Shown: piece by piece, positions 33,933 through 43,085 of the stretch
How positions within the stretch are numbered: position 1 is the first letter of the stretch
How the letters are laid out: every line of letters begins with the position of its first letter
Origin: Alteromonas halophila
GTDB lineage: Bacteria > Pseudomonadota > Gammaproteobacteria > Enterobacterales > Alteromonadaceae
Direction: 5' to 3'
Assembly (NCBI RefSeq): GCF_014651815.1
Contig: NZ_BMXP01000001.1
Span: forward strand, 461,934-525,933
DNA: 64,000 bases
Notes under the pieces: model-generated
The model's input: the letters and a program-made list of their open reading frames with translations, nothing else
Told to the model about the DNA's origin: nothing
The model's database searches: none
Position numbers and translations under genes: made by a program

Positions 33933-34397
33933 ATGTCCGATGATATTAAGAAACAAATGTGGGAAGCCATGGCCAGCCATCCCAATGTCATGGTGAGTCT
34001 TAAGCACCAGGATGACCCCGCTATTCCTATGCGTGCTCAGCTGGATAAAGACGCAGACAGTGAGTTCTGGTTTTATACCAGCAAAGGAAACCGGCTCGAA
34101 GATGGCGGACAGGCAGAAGTGCAGTTTGTATCAAATGGTCATGATCTGTTTGCCAGTATTCGCGGCACGCTGAAGAAAGAAACGCGAGAGGAGATCATTG
34201 ATAAGTACTGGAATAAATCGGTAAGTGCCTGGTACGACGAAGGCCGTGACGATCCGAACCTGCTGATGTTGCGCTTTTCCCTGAGCGATGCTGAAATCTG
34301 GGAAGCCGATCCAGGTGTGAAAGGCGTTTACAAACTGCTGACCGGCAAAACCATTGACCCGGATGAAATGGGCAAGCATGACAAAGTGTCACTCTGA
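33933..34397 (+). CDS. pyridoxamine 5'-phosphate oxidase-like (general stress) protein
   Basis: 154 aa, split-barrel flavin-binding fold of the 'general stress protein 26' type: MWEAMASHPNVMVSLKHQDD, FWFYTSKGNRLEDGG, VQFVSNGHDLFASIRG, and a C-terminal W.A.D.G / LLTGKTIDPDEMGKH. Strong Shine-Dalgarno AAAGGAGG five bases before the ATG. Likely binds FMN, FAD or F420-like cofactors; no substrate known. Confidence 0.8.
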   Translation: MSDDIKKQMWEAMASHPNVMVSLKHQDDPAIPMRAQLDKDADSEFWFYTSKGNRLEDGGQAEVQFVSNGHDLFASIRGTLKKETREEIIDKYWNKSVSAWYDEGRDDPNLLMLRFSLSDAEIWEADPGVKGVYKLLTGKTIDPDEMGKHDKVSL

Positions 34398-34438
34398 CTG
34401 GCGAATATCACGTCCGCAAAATCGCGGACGTGGTATTG

Positions 34439-34738
34439 TCAGGGCAGCACTTTTTTGAACGGTTTGACCGTGACTTCCTGGTACACGCCCGCCGCTTGAT
34501 ACGGGTCGTCGTCTGCCCAGGCGTTGGCAGCGTCAAGGTTGTCAAACTCGGCGATGATCAACGAACCGGTAAAGCCCGCAGGCCCGGGGTCGGCCGCGTC
34601 AATGGTCGGGAAGGGACCTGCTACCAATAGGCGGCCATCTGCTTTAAGCGCCTCCAGCCGCGCCAGGTGCGCCGGCCTGGCGCCCAGTCTTTTTTCAAGA
34701 CTATTGGCAGTGTCCGTTGCGCAAATCATGTAATACAT
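34439..34738 (-). CDS. YciI-family protein
   Basis: 99 aa with the ferredoxin-like YciI fold: [44 protein letters not shown], then [22 protein letters not shown]. The His-Asp pair is retained. Distantly related to muconolactone isomerase; true activity unknown. It lies seven bases after trpA on the same strand, and yciI also lies near trp in E. coli, so cotranscription is likely. Confidence 0.88.
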   Translation of the reverse strand: MYYMICATDTANSLEKRLGARPAHLARLEALKADGRLLVAGPFPTIDAADPGPAGFTGSLIIAEFDNLDAANAWADDDPYQAAGVYQEVTVKPFKKVLP

Positions 34739-34745
34739 AAATTTG

Positions 34746-35561
34746 TCACCTGTGGGTAGCGGCTTTCATTTGCTGCACAAATTCGTCCAGTGCTGCCAGC
34801 ATGGCGTCGTTGTCATTAAGATGCTGCTCAATTAAGTTCACGGTTGCCGAACCTGAAATGGCACCGGCCGCCCCCGCGCTGATAGCATCGCTGACCTGCT
34901 GCGGTTTAGATATACCAAAGCCCAGTAGCGGCGGAGCGCAGCGGTGTTCAGCCAGGCGTTCAATCAGCTCAGAGGCGGGCGTACTCGCCGCTGTTTCAGC
35001 GCCGGTAACACCTGCGCGGCCAAGCAGGTACGTATAGCCGGTTGAGTGCTTGCCAATCGCTGACAAGGTTTCAGGCGTCGCGTTAGGGGGCGCGATCATG
35101 ATTTGTGCAATTCCATGGGCGTTGGCGGCGTTATAATAAGGCTCAACCTCGCGGATAGGAACATCGGCGACCAGCACAGAATCAACACCCATCTCACTGG
35201 CTTTTTCATAAAAGCCGTCAATGCCTTTAGCGCGGACCAGGTTGCTGTACAGGAGTAACCCGATAGGGATATCCGGAAAACGCGCACGAATGCGCCCCAG
35301 TAATGCCAGACAGTCGCCCGGGGTCACGCCTTTTTCCAGTGCCCGAATGGCGGCGCGCTGAATAGTGGGGCCATCAGCAATCGGATCAGAATAGGGGATC
35401 CCCAGCTCCAGCGCATCCGCGCCGCTTTCTATCAGTTGTGTAATGATGCGCTCACTTTGTGCCAGATCAGGGTCACCAATCATCACAAAGGGCACAAAAG
35501 CCCCTGCATTATTACCTTGCAGGCGCTCAAACATGGCAGCATATCTATCCATTAACTTCAT
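34746..35561 (-). CDS. trpA: tryptophan synthase alpha chain
   Basis: 271 aa TIM barrel; cleaves indole-3-glycerol phosphate to indole. Catalytic Glu in [21 protein letters not shown] with the Asp following; phosphate-binding [10 protein letters not shown] and GAISGSA. Overlaps the 3' end of trpB by 17 bp. Intact and full length, although its beta partner is broken. Confidence 0.97.
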   Translation of the reverse strand: MKLMDRYAAMFERLQGNNAGAFVPFVMIGDPDLAQSERIITQLIESGADALELGIPYSDPIADGPTIQRAAIRALEKGVTPGDCLALLGRIRARFPDIPIGLLLYSNLVRAKGIDGFYEKASEMGVDSVLVADVPIREVEPYYNAANAHGIAQIMIAPPNATPETLSAIGKHSTGYTYLLGRAGVTGAETAASTPASELIERLAEHRCAPPLLGFGISKPQQVSDAISAGAAGAISGSATVNLIEQHLNDNDAMLAALDEFVQQMKAATHR

Positions 35562-36685
35562 CTCCCAGAATCTTCATAACATGATCAAGGTCTTTGTCGC
35601 CACGACCAGATAAGTTGACCACGATGATAGTGTCTTCTTCCGCTTCATCCGCCATATTCAGCGCGTGCGCCAGCGCATGTGCTGTCTCAAGTGCCGGAAT
35701 TATGCCTTCTTTACGGGCCAGTAGCTGAAATGCATTCAGCGCTTCTTCATCCGTGACCGCGACGTACTGAGCGCGGCCAGTTTCTGCTAAATACGCGTGC
35801 TGCGGGCCTACCGCAGGGTAATCAAGGCCGGCCGATACCGAGTAACTCTCATGGATCTGCCCTTCCTCGTCCTGCATGATATAGGTATAGGCACCGTGCA
35901 GGATCCCTTTGGTGCCGGTGACGATGGTGGCGCCATGTTCACCAGTATGCACACCCTTGCCGGCGGGCTCGACGCCCACCAGTTGCACCTGCTCTTCCTC
36001 AATAAAGTCGGCAAACATGCCAATAGCATTTGACCCTCCGCCGACACAGGCGACGACCGCATCAGGCAGCCGCCCTTCTTTTTCCATTATCTGCCGGCGC
36101 GTTTCTTCGCCAATCATGCGGTGATATTCCCGTACAATGGTGGGGAAGGGGTGCGGGCCGGCGGCAGTGCCCAGCAGATAGTGCGCACTGTCGTAGTTGG
36201 CCGACCAGTCACGCATGGCCTCGTTCACAGCATCTTTCAGCGTGCCAGAGCCACTGTTGACCGGGATAACCTCAGCGCCCATCAGGCGCATACGAAACAC
36301 ATTGGGAGACTGACGCTCGACATCTTTGGCCCCCATATAGATACGCGCTTTCAGACCTAACAGCGCGCATGCCAGCGCCGTCGCTACACCGTGCTGGCCC
36401 GCGCCCGTCTCCGCAATGATTTCTTTTTTGCCCATACGCTTGGTCAGTAAAGCCTGACCGCTTAAGGTACAGTTTCACCTTAGGGTTGCTGACCAGGTTG
36501 CGGGTCAGCGTCATGGATGTTGGGCGGCCGGCAAAGTCTTTGAGCAGCGCCATAAATTCTTTTTCGAAAGACGGATCGTCTTTGGCGTCGAGAAAGGCAG
36601 CTTCCAGCTGATCCAGCGCCGGGATCAGCAGCTCAGGCACATACATACCCCCGAACTCGCCAAATTTGGTATCAAGTTGATTCAT
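35545..36685 (-). pseudogene. trpB: tryptophan synthase beta chain, disrupted by internal deletion
   Basis: The beta chain makes L-Trp from indole and serine with PLP. The N-terminal ~77 codons (MNQLDTKFGEFGGMYVPELL ... KLYLKR) and the C-terminal ~305 codons ([23 protein letters not shown] ... GRGDKDLDH) are both well conserved, but in different frames. At about 36458 the sequence jumps from LKR straight to ...QALL. By comparison with E. coli, ~47 bp encoding EDLLHGGAHKTNQVLG is missing, including the PLP-binding Lys of HKTN. A programmed frameshift cannot replace this. All other residues look functional, so the loss is recent or an assembly fault. Confidence 0.85.
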
Positions 36686-36705
36686 GAATCACCCTTATTA
36701 AATGC

Positions 36706-38103
36706 TTAGTACTGGCGCAACTGCGCAAACAGTGTGTGAATTTTTTCGGCAGATTTCTTTCCTGGCGCCGTTTCTACGCCAGAGTTTACATCGATGACGG
36801 CAACGCCTGTCGCAACCGCGTCCAGTGCATTGTCCGCATTTATGCCACCGGCCAGAATCAGCCTGTGTTTATTATTAATGCTATCCAGCAGGTCCCAGTT
36901 GAATTGTTGTCCGGTACCGCCGTGCTGATTGCCTACCTGACAATCCAGCAGCACATTGTCTACTGACGACGTTGTCATCAGTGTATCGAGCGTATCCGGT
37001 ATTGCATCACTTACGCCCACTGCCTGCCAGACGGCGCAGCGCTCAGGTAACAGTGAGGCCAGTTGACGGCGGTAGTGTTTGTCCTCGTTGCCATGTAACT
37101 GTACGGCGGTCAGATTAAGCATTTGTGCCAGTTGCGCGACCTTTTCAGGTGCATGATTTACAAACACCCCCACATAGTGACCGGGTACAGCATCTGTGAT
37201 CTGCCGGGCGGTCTGCTCGTCCACGCAGCGTGGTGACTTTTCTGCAAAGATAAGCCCCAGATAGCTGGCTCCGGCCTGCTGCGCTATTCTGGCATCCTCT
37301 GCTGACGTCAGGCCACAGACTTTAACGCTGCCATAAATCATGGCCGCCACCGCGCGCGGTAAATCAGGTTGGGCCATCAGTGCACTGCCGACTAAAAAAC
37401 CGTCACAATAGGGGGCGAGACGCAACACATCCTGATGGGTATAAATACCCGACTCAGAAATCACCACAAAGTCATGTTCGGCGGCATCCAGTAGCGGCAC
37501 CAGTGTTTCAGTCGTCGCCAGATCCGTAGATAAATCCCGCAGGTTACGGTTATTTATACCAATAATGCTGGCTTTAAGTGCTATAGCCCGCTGCATTTCT
37601 TCACTATTGCTGACCTCGGTAAGAATATCCAGGTGCAGGGCATCCGCGACGCTGGCAAGCTCACGGTACTCATCGTCACTGAGCACACTTAGCATGAGTA
37701 AGATTGCATCTGCATGGTAATAGCGGGCTAGGTAAACCTGGTACGGGTCGACAAAAAAATCTTTATTTAAGACGGGTTGTTCAACGCGCTGCGTGACGTA
37801 CGTCAGGTAGTCATAACTGCCCTGAAAATATTTTTCGTCCGTCAGTACGGAAATACCTGCTGCATGCGGCCCATAGGCAGCAATAATTTCGTCCAGATCA
37901 AAGGGCTCGCGGATGAGACCTTTAGACGGCGAGGCCTTCTTGCACTCCAGAATATAGCCCGCGTTGGGCGTGCTGAGTGCGGCAAACAGACTCTTGTCAG
38001 ACGGACGTAATGCCTCTTTAAACTCACTGAGCGGCAGGCTTTCTTTGCGTGATATCAACTCTTCACGCTTATTCGCAACGATTTTTTCTAACACATTAGC
38101 CAT
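36706..38103 (-). CDS. trpCF: bifunctional indole-3-glycerol phosphate synthase / phosphoribosylanthranilate isomerase
   Basis: About 465 aa fusion of two TIM barrels. TrpC half (residues 1-255): VLEKIVANKREELISRK, ECKKASPSKG, NNRNLRDLSTD, ISESGI. TrpF half: VKVCGLTSAEDA, GVFVNHAPE, LAGGINADN, DVNSGVE. The fusion order matches gammaproteobacteria. Start ATG at 38103 has AGGAGG upstream and overlaps the 3' end of trpD. Confidence 0.95.
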   Translation of the reverse strand: MANVLEKIVANKREELISRKESLPLSEFKEALRPSDKSLFAALSTPNAGYILECKKASPSKGLIREPFDLDEIIAAYGPHAAGISVLTDEKYFQGSYDYLTYVTQRVEQPVLNKDFFVDPYQVYLARYYHADAILLMLSVLSDDEYRELASVADALHLDILTEVSNSEEMQRAIALKASIIGINNRNLRDLSTDLATTETLVPLLDAAEHDFVVISESGIYTHQDVLRLAPYCDGFLVGSALMAQPDLPRAVAAMIYGSVKVCGLTSAEDARIAQQAGASYLGLIFAEKSPRCVDEQTARQITDAVPGHYVGVFVNHAPEKVAQLAQMLNLTAVQLHGNEDKHYRRQLASLLPERCAVWQAVGVSDAIPDTLDTLMTTSSVDNVLLDCQVGNQHGGTGQQFNWDLLDSINNKHRLILAGGINADNALDAVATGVAVIDVNSGVETAPGKKSAEKIHTLFAQLRQY

Positions 38104-39127
38104 GTACAACTTCCTCCTGACTGATGGTGGCGGCTTTTGATAGCACCTCTAACGGGCGACCGGCATGCATGGCGGCAAGTGCCATTTCGGTTCCCTCACT
38201 AAGGTTATCGGCTTTACCCGTGAGCTTCAGCAGCGCCGCACTATTCATGGCGATAGCGGCGCGGTGGGCCTCATTGCCTTTGCCGGACAAGGCTTCTTCG
38301 ACCATTTTCCGGTTTTCGTCAGGCTCACCGCCGGCAATGGCTGACAGGGGATATTGCTTCAAACCAAAGTCACTGGGCGTAACGGTGTAGCGACGCGCAT
38401 CACCATGTTCAAGCTCTACAATAACGGATTCTCCATGCAGTGCCAGTTCATCCAGCCCGCTGCCATGAACAATCATCGCCCGGTGCTGACCTAACAACAT
38501 CAGCGTGTCTGCGTAAGGTTTCAGTAATGCCGGGGAGTAGACACCCAGCATACTGTGGGATGGTCCTGCAGGATTAGCCAGTGGCCCCAGTATGTTGAAC
38601 AGAGTCCGGGTTTTCATTGCCTGCCTGACGGGGGCTGCAAAGCGCATCCCGGCATGGTACACCGGCGCAAACAGAAAACTGAAACCGGCTTCATCCAGGC
38701 AGCGGCGTGCGGTCTGTGGCGTTACTTCGAGGTTCAGGCCAAATTCGCGAAACAGATCGGCCGAGCCGCTGCGGCTGGAGACACTGCGGTTACCATGTTT
38801 GGCGACCGGAACACCGCAGGCTGCCGCGACCACCCCGGCGGCGCTGGAAATATTGATTGTATTGTGTCCGTCACCACCGGTGCCGACAATATCGGCAAAC
38901 GCATAGTCTGGGGTCGGAAAAGGTTTGGCATTACTGACCATAGCACTGGCTGCGCCGGCGATTTCCGCCGGGCATTCACCTTTCATTTTAAGTGCAGTCA
39001 GTACGGCGGCGATCATCACATCACTTTGTTCACCATGCATTATGCTGTTAAACAGTGAAAATGCCTGCCCCTGTGACAGGTTGGTTTTGTCAAGCAAAAT
39101 AGCAAGCAGGTCGTGGGCATCAGACAT
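38096..39127 (-). CDS. trpD: anthranilate phosphoribosyltransferase
   Basis: 343 aa; transfers phosphoribose from PRPP to anthranilate. Contains FADIVGTGGDGHNTINISSA and KHGNRSVSS for PRPP, and GPLANPAG. Starts within the end of trpG (8-bp overlap) and overlaps trpCF, so the operon is tightly coupled. TrpD and TrpG are separate here, unlike the E. coli fusion. Confidence 0.97.
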   Translation of the reverse strand: MSDAHDLLAILLDKTNLSQGQAFSLFNSIMHGEQSDVMIAAVLTALKMKGECPAEIAGAASAMVSNAKPFPTPDYAFADIVGTGGDGHNTINISSAAGVVAAACGVPVAKHGNRSVSSRSGSADLFREFGLNLEVTPQTARRCLDEAGFSFLFAPVYHAGMRFAAPVRQAMKTRTLFNILGPLANPAGPSHSMLGVYSPALLKPYADTLMLLGQHRAMIVHGSGLDELALHGESVIVELEHGDARRYTVTPSDFGLKQYPLSAIAGGEPDENRKMVEEALSGKGNEAHRAAIAMNSAALLKLTGKADNLSEGTEMALAAMHAGRPLEVLSKAATISQEEVVHG

Positions 39128-39740
39128 TGTGGTGTTCTCCGGTTGTCAGATAATCAATACTTTGACGAAGTAACAGGCTGCCTTCAGCGGTTAGAATAGA
39201 CTCTGGATGAAACTGAAAGCCCAGCATTCTGTCGCTTGCGTGATAGACAGCCATCACGGTGTCGTCACATTGCGCACAGGCGGTCAACGCGTCCGGGAGT
39301 GTATGTGCAATCAGCGAGTGATAGCGTGCTACCTGCAGCGGCTGTGAAAGACCGGTAAACATAGCGTCGCCGGTATGCGTAATCTCAGATGCTTTACCAT
39401 GCATGACCTGGTCGGCGCGGCCTACTTTTCCGCCATAATATTCAATGATGGCCTGGTGACCAAGACAAATTCCCAGTACCGGAAACTGTCCCGCCGCTTT
39501 TTGCAGCAGCGCCGGCATGCAGCCAGCGTCAGAGGGGGCACCCGGACCGGGTGATAACATAAGCAGAACAGGCCCGATTTGCGCCTGTTGCTGCATTTGT
39601 TCAATCAGCGTATCGGCGTCGATATAGTTTCTGTATACCTTGATTGAGAGACCAAACGAGTAGAGTTCATCGACCAGGTTGTAGGTGAAGGAATCAACGT
39701 TATCTAATAAAAAAACGGTGGTATTGTTCTGAACGCTCAT
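39120..39740 (-). CDS. trpG: anthranilate synthase component II (glutamine amidotransferase)
   Basis: 206 aa class I amidotransferase. FLLDNVDSFTYNLVDE at the N-terminus; nucleophile Cys in GICLGHQAI; catalytic His and Glu in FQFHPESILT. Supplies ammonia to TrpE, whose stop codon overlaps its start by one base. Confidence 0.97.
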   Translation of the reverse strand: MSVQNNTTVFLLDNVDSFTYNLVDELYSFGLSIKVYRNYIDADTLIEQMQQQAQIGPVLLMLSPGPGAPSDAGCMPALLQKAAGQFPVLGICLGHQAIIEYYGGKVGRADQVMHGKASEITHTGDAMFTGLSQPLQVARYHSLIAHTLPDALTACAQCDDTVMAVYHASDRMLGFQFHPESILTAEGSLLLRQSIDYLTTGEHHNV

Positions 39741-41332
39741 CAGGCCGCTCCTCCCTGCTGACTGGCATTGGCTACTGCGTTGATCACGGCCTGTGCTTTG
39801 TTGCGGGTTTCATCCGCCTCTGACTGCGGGTCGGAGTCATGCACGACACCGGCCCCGGCCTGAATGTATGCGCGCCCCTGTCTGACAAATGCGGACCGGA
39901 TCACAATGCAGGTATCCATATCACCCTGTCCGTTAATATACCCAACAGCACCGCCATAGCTGCCGCGCCGTTTGCCTTCGACTTGCCGGATCAGACTGGC
40001 GGCACTGATTTTCGGAGCACCAACCAGGGTGCCCATATTCATACATGCCTGATAGGCGTGCAGCGCATCCAGATCATCGCGTAGCTGACCGACAACCCGT
40101 GACACCAGATGCATAACATGTGAGTAACGATCGACTTTAAGCAAATCTTTCACGTAACGGCTGCCGGGGCGACTGACCCGGGCGACATCATTGCGGGCCA
40201 GATCAACCAGCATAATGTGCTCAGACTTTTCTTTGTCATCTTCGCGCAGGTTCAGCTCAATACGGCTGTCCAGATCGGCATTGATGCTGCCATCTGCGTG
40301 TTTTCCCCGTTTGCGCGTGCCTGCAATGGGGTATACCTCAACCTGATTATCATCACTGTCGTATTTCAGCGCTGACTCGGGCGATGCGCCGAAGATGCTA
40401 AAGTCGCGATCCTGCATATAAAACATATACGGGCTGGGGTTCTGCACCTTTAACTGGGCATAGGCGGCGAGTGCGTCAGGGCACGGCAGCGAAAATGTCC
40501 GCGATGGGACAACCTGAAAAATATCGCCGGCCAGGATATGGGATTTTAGGTAGCGGACATCGTCACAGTAGGCGCTGTCATTTTTGTCGACGTCGGGCTC
40601 GGTTGTGGCCGGGACAGACTGGCCGGATGAAAGCGGCGCGACATCATGCAGTCGTTCGCGCAGTGCTTCAAGCCGCTGCGACACAGCAAAGTATTGCAGC
40701 GCCACATCCTCTCCGCTAAATACGCTGCCGAGCAGTTCGGTCTCACGGGTCTGATGATCAAACATGATCAGCGTCTCTGCCAGATAGAACACATAGTCGG
40801 GGCAGGTATTTTCACCTTCAGCAACGTCAGGCAGCGGTTCAAAGGCACCGAGCAGGTCATAGGCAAATGCCCCCGCCATGAATACGGCGTGAGGATGCTG
40901 CCGGATAGGCGTCAGCTGGTCTTTGATAAGGCGCAGTGCATCAAACACACTACTGGCCTTTAACCGGCTATCCTCATCGAGGCTGGGATCGGGCGGCGCC
41001 ACGGTCAGGCTTAGCGTGCTCGCATCGTGTTGCGTTACCGTGATGCCCTGTGGTGCATGGGAACAAAACAGCGGGAGCACTGTCCGGCCATTTGGGGTTA
41101 AAGCTTCAACGGTGACGGTCTGTCCCTGGCACTCGAACCGGAGCGCCGCGTCGACCAGTAACAGGCTCTGCAGATTATCCTTTGAGTCAATTTCAGCGGA
41201 TTCCAGCAGCAGCGAGTGCGCTGAATCACTGCACAGGGTCGCGAAGGCTGCCAGCGGATCATCCGTGTAATGTCCTGTCTGCATCAGCGTTTCCACTTTA
41301 CCGGGGGTCTGACCCAGTTCGGCTAAACTCAT
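39740..41332 (-). CDS. trpE: anthranilate synthase component I
   Basis: 530 aa chorismate-binding enzyme; with TrpG it makes anthranilate from chorismate. DIFQVVPSRTFSLPCPD, PSPYMFYM, GTRKRGK, ELNLREDDKEKSEHIMLVDLARND and GAPKISAASLI are the core blocks. N-terminal LLLESAEIDSKDNLQSLL is the Trp feedback-site region, so feedback inhibition is expected. First gene of the operon after the attenuator. Confidence 0.97.
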   Translation of the reverse strand: MSLAELGQTPGKVETLMQTGHYTDDPLAAFATLCSDSAHSLLLESAEIDSKDNLQSLLLVDAALRFECQGQTVTVEALTPNGRTVLPLFCSHAPQGITVTQHDASTLSLTVAPPDPSLDEDSRLKASSVFDALRLIKDQLTPIRQHPHAVFMAGAFAYDLLGAFEPLPDVAEGENTCPDYVFYLAETLIMFDHQTRETELLGSVFSGEDVALQYFAVSQRLEALRERLHDVAPLSSGQSVPATTEPDVDKNDSAYCDDVRYLKSHILAGDIFQVVPSRTFSLPCPDALAAYAQLKVQNPSPYMFYMQDRDFSIFGASPESALKYDSDDNQVEVYPIAGTRKRGKHADGSINADLDSRIELNLREDDKEKSEHIMLVDLARNDVARVSRPGSRYVKDLLKVDRYSHVMHLVSRVVGQLRDDLDALHAYQACMNMGTLVGAPKISAASLIRQVEGKRRGSYGGAVGYINGQGDMDTCIVIRSAFVRQGRAYIQAGAGVVHDSDPQSEADETRNKAQAVINAVANASQQGGAA

Positions 41333-41360
41333 TGTCGCTCTTCTCCGTTAATAAAATAAA

Positions 41361-41390
41361 AAAAAGGCCCGTTAAAAAACGGGCCTTTTT
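41361..41390 (-). terminator. trp attenuator terminator
   Basis: On the minus strand GGCCCGTT pairs with AACGGGCC across a four-base loop, followed by a run of T. It lies 28 bp upstream of trpE and after the leader peptide. A preceding ACGGGC (complement of 41421-41426, at the leader stop) can pair with GCCCGT of the terminator arm, giving the alternative antiterminator. Confidence 0.9.
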
Positions 41391-41425
41391 CAGTGATTTA
41401 CACGCACCAATGCGCACACCGCCCG

Positions 41426-41467
41426 TCACAAGGGGATGTGCCACCACCAAATTGCAGAAACGTTCAT
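41426..41467 (-). CDS. trpL: trp operon leader peptide
   Basis: 13-aa peptide MNVSAIWWWHIPL with three consecutive Trp codons, ending 36 bp before the attenuator hairpin. Ribosome stalling at the Trp codons when charged tRNA-Trp is scarce would expose the antiterminator. The ribosome site is weak. The layout leader peptide, alternative pairing, terminator and trpE is that of classical enterobacterial trp attenuation. Confidence 0.93.
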   Translation of the reverse strand: MNVSAIWWWHIPL

Positions 41468-41509
41468 TGTGACTGGAATATTACGCATTGATCATTAATT
41501 CTGGTTGAA

Positions 41510-41529
41510 ACTTCGATAGGCATCGAAGT
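41510..41529. promoter_or_regulatory. palindromic operator candidate between trpL and rnm
   Basis: ACTTCGAT and ATCGAAGT form a perfect 8-bp inverted repeat around AGGC. It lies 42 bp upstream of trpL and 76 bp upstream of rnm, in the divergent promoter region. It does not resemble the E. coli TrpR site; a regulator cannot be named. Confidence 0.45.
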
Positions 41530-41604
41530 CTTTACTCCTTATACTGTGCCTATAGAAGAAAACAAAACACGCTCGGTGTCAACAGCAAATTTAAAGAAGA
41601 TACA

Positions 41605-42468
41605 GTGAAAATAGATCTCCACAGTCATACACGCTTCTCAGATGGGCATCTGACGCCATCAGAACTCATTTTGCGTGCGCATGCTATGCAACTTGACGTA
41701 CTGGCCATAACGGATCACGACACCCTCAGTGGTTTAGACGAGGCCCACCGCAGTCAGGCTGAGCAGTCACGCCCAATGACCGTGATCGACGGCATTGAAA
41801 TCTCTACGCGCTGGCATGCTTTTGATATCCATATTGTCGGCCTGCAGGTAGACCGGCACGATCCGCTATTTAACGAAAGGTTGCGTGAACAGGCGCAAAC
41901 GCGCAATGAACGTGCTGAGAAAATAGCTCATAAGTTAGAATGTTGCGGGTTTGACGGGGTGCTGGATAAAGCCCGTTCGCTGGCAGGTGTGGGTCAGGTG
42001 ACGCGGGCTCATTTCGCCCGTGCGCTGGTGGAATACTACGGCGTTGGCTCGGTTCCCAATGCCTTTCGACAATATCTGGGTAAAGGAAAGCGGGCGGCAG
42101 TCAAAGCGCACTGGCCGTCTATTGAAACGGCCATTACCTGGATTCAGGATGCGGGTGGGCAGGCCGTACTGGCACATCCGGCACATTATGATATGACGAC
42201 TAAATGGCTGCGCAGGCTGGTGGCTGAGTTTGCAGCCGCCGGTGGCGATGCCATAGAGACCCAGTTTCCGGGAATGAGTCCGGATAAGCAACGCCTAATC
42301 ATCGAGCTTGCCCATGAAAATAAGCTGCTGGCATCGGCGGGATCAGATTTTCACTTTCCGTCCCGCTGGACCGAACTTGGCCGACGGCTGACAATCGATG
42401 ATTCACTGACGCCAGTCTGGCAGGACTGGGCGTGTATACCTTCGGATTCTACTAAGGATAATCCATGA
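41605..42468 (+). CDS. rnm: PHP-domain RNase AM / 3',5'-nucleotide phosphatase
   Basis: 287 aa, E. coli YciV (Rnm) family: 5'-to-3' exoribonuclease on short RNA that also matures rRNA 5' ends, and phosphatase on 3',5'-bisphosphates. PHP metal motifs are IDLHSHTRFSDGHL, ITDHDTLSG, GIEIS, LAHPAHY and SAGSDFHFPS. GTG start at 41605. Divergent from trpL, exactly as yciV is in E. coli; overlaps yciO by four bases. Confidence 0.93.
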   Translation: MKIDLHSHTRFSDGHLTPSELILRAHAMQLDVLAITDHDTLSGLDEAHRSQAEQSRPMTVIDGIEISTRWHAFDIHIVGLQVDRHDPLFNERLREQAQTRNERAEKIAHKLECCGFDGVLDKARSLAGVGQVTRAHFARALVEYYGVGSVPNAFRQYLGKGKRAAVKAHWPSIETAITWIQDAGGQAVLAHPAHYDMTTKWLRRLVAEFAAAGGDAIETQFPGMSPDKQRLIIELAHENKLLASAGSDFHFPSRWTELGRRLTIDDSLTPVWQDWACIPSDSTKDNP

Positions 42469-43085
42469 GCCAATTTTTTACGATCCACCCCGATAATCCA
42501 CAGCCGCGACTGATAAAACAGGCCTGTGAGCTGATTCGTCAGGGGCAGGTAGTGGTGTATCCCACGGATTCAGGATACGCAATAGGGTGTCAGATGGAAG
42601 ACAAGAAAGCACTGGATCAAATATGCCGGATCCGTGACATTGGCAAAGATCATAACTTCACGCTGATGTGCCGGGATATGTCGGAACTGTCGATCTATGC
42701 CAAGGTCGATAACGTGGCTTTCCGTCAGATAAAAAATAACACCCCTGGCCCCTATACATTTGTTCTTAAGGCGACCCGGGAAGTGCCACGACGCCTGCAA
42801 AATCCTAAACGAAAGACCATTGGCATCCGGGTGCCGGATAACCAGATTGCGCTTGCGCTACTGGAACATTTGAATGAGCCACTGATGTCGACGTCACTGA
42901 TCCTGCCTGGCAACGCGATGGCCGAATCTGATCCTGATGCAATCCGCGACCGACTCGAGAAGCAGGTTGGACTTATCATTGATGGCGGCGCACTCGGTGA
43001 ACATCCCACCACCGTGGTTGACCTAAGTGAAGGTGAGCCAGTGGTTCTGCGTGAGGGCTGCGGAGATGTAGAACAATTCCGATGA
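42465..43085 (+). CDS. yciO: YciO/Sua5/YrdC-family protein
   Basis: 206 aa. VVVYPTDSGYAIGC, GKDHNFTLMCRDMSEL, TPGPYTFVLKATREVP and KTIGIRVPDN place it in the YrdC/Sua5 superfamily. The family includes TsaC, which makes threonylcarbamoyl-adenylate; YciO is a weaker paralogue of unsettled role. Overlaps both neighbours by four bases. Confidence 0.93.
   Translation: MSQFFTIHPDNPQPRLIKQACELIRQGQVVVYPTDSGYAIGCQMEDKKALDQICRIRDIGKDHNFTLMCRDMSELSIYAKVDNVAFRQIKNNTPGPYTFVLKATREVPRRLQNPKRKTIGIRVPDNQIALALLEHLNEPLMSTSLILPGNAMAESDPDAIRDRLEKQVGLIIDGGALGEHPTTVVDLSEGEPVVLREGCGDVEQFR

Noticed and set aside
36272-36685. Programmed frameshift in trpB
   Set aside because: About 15 conserved codons including the PLP lysine are missing, so recoding would not restore the enzyme.
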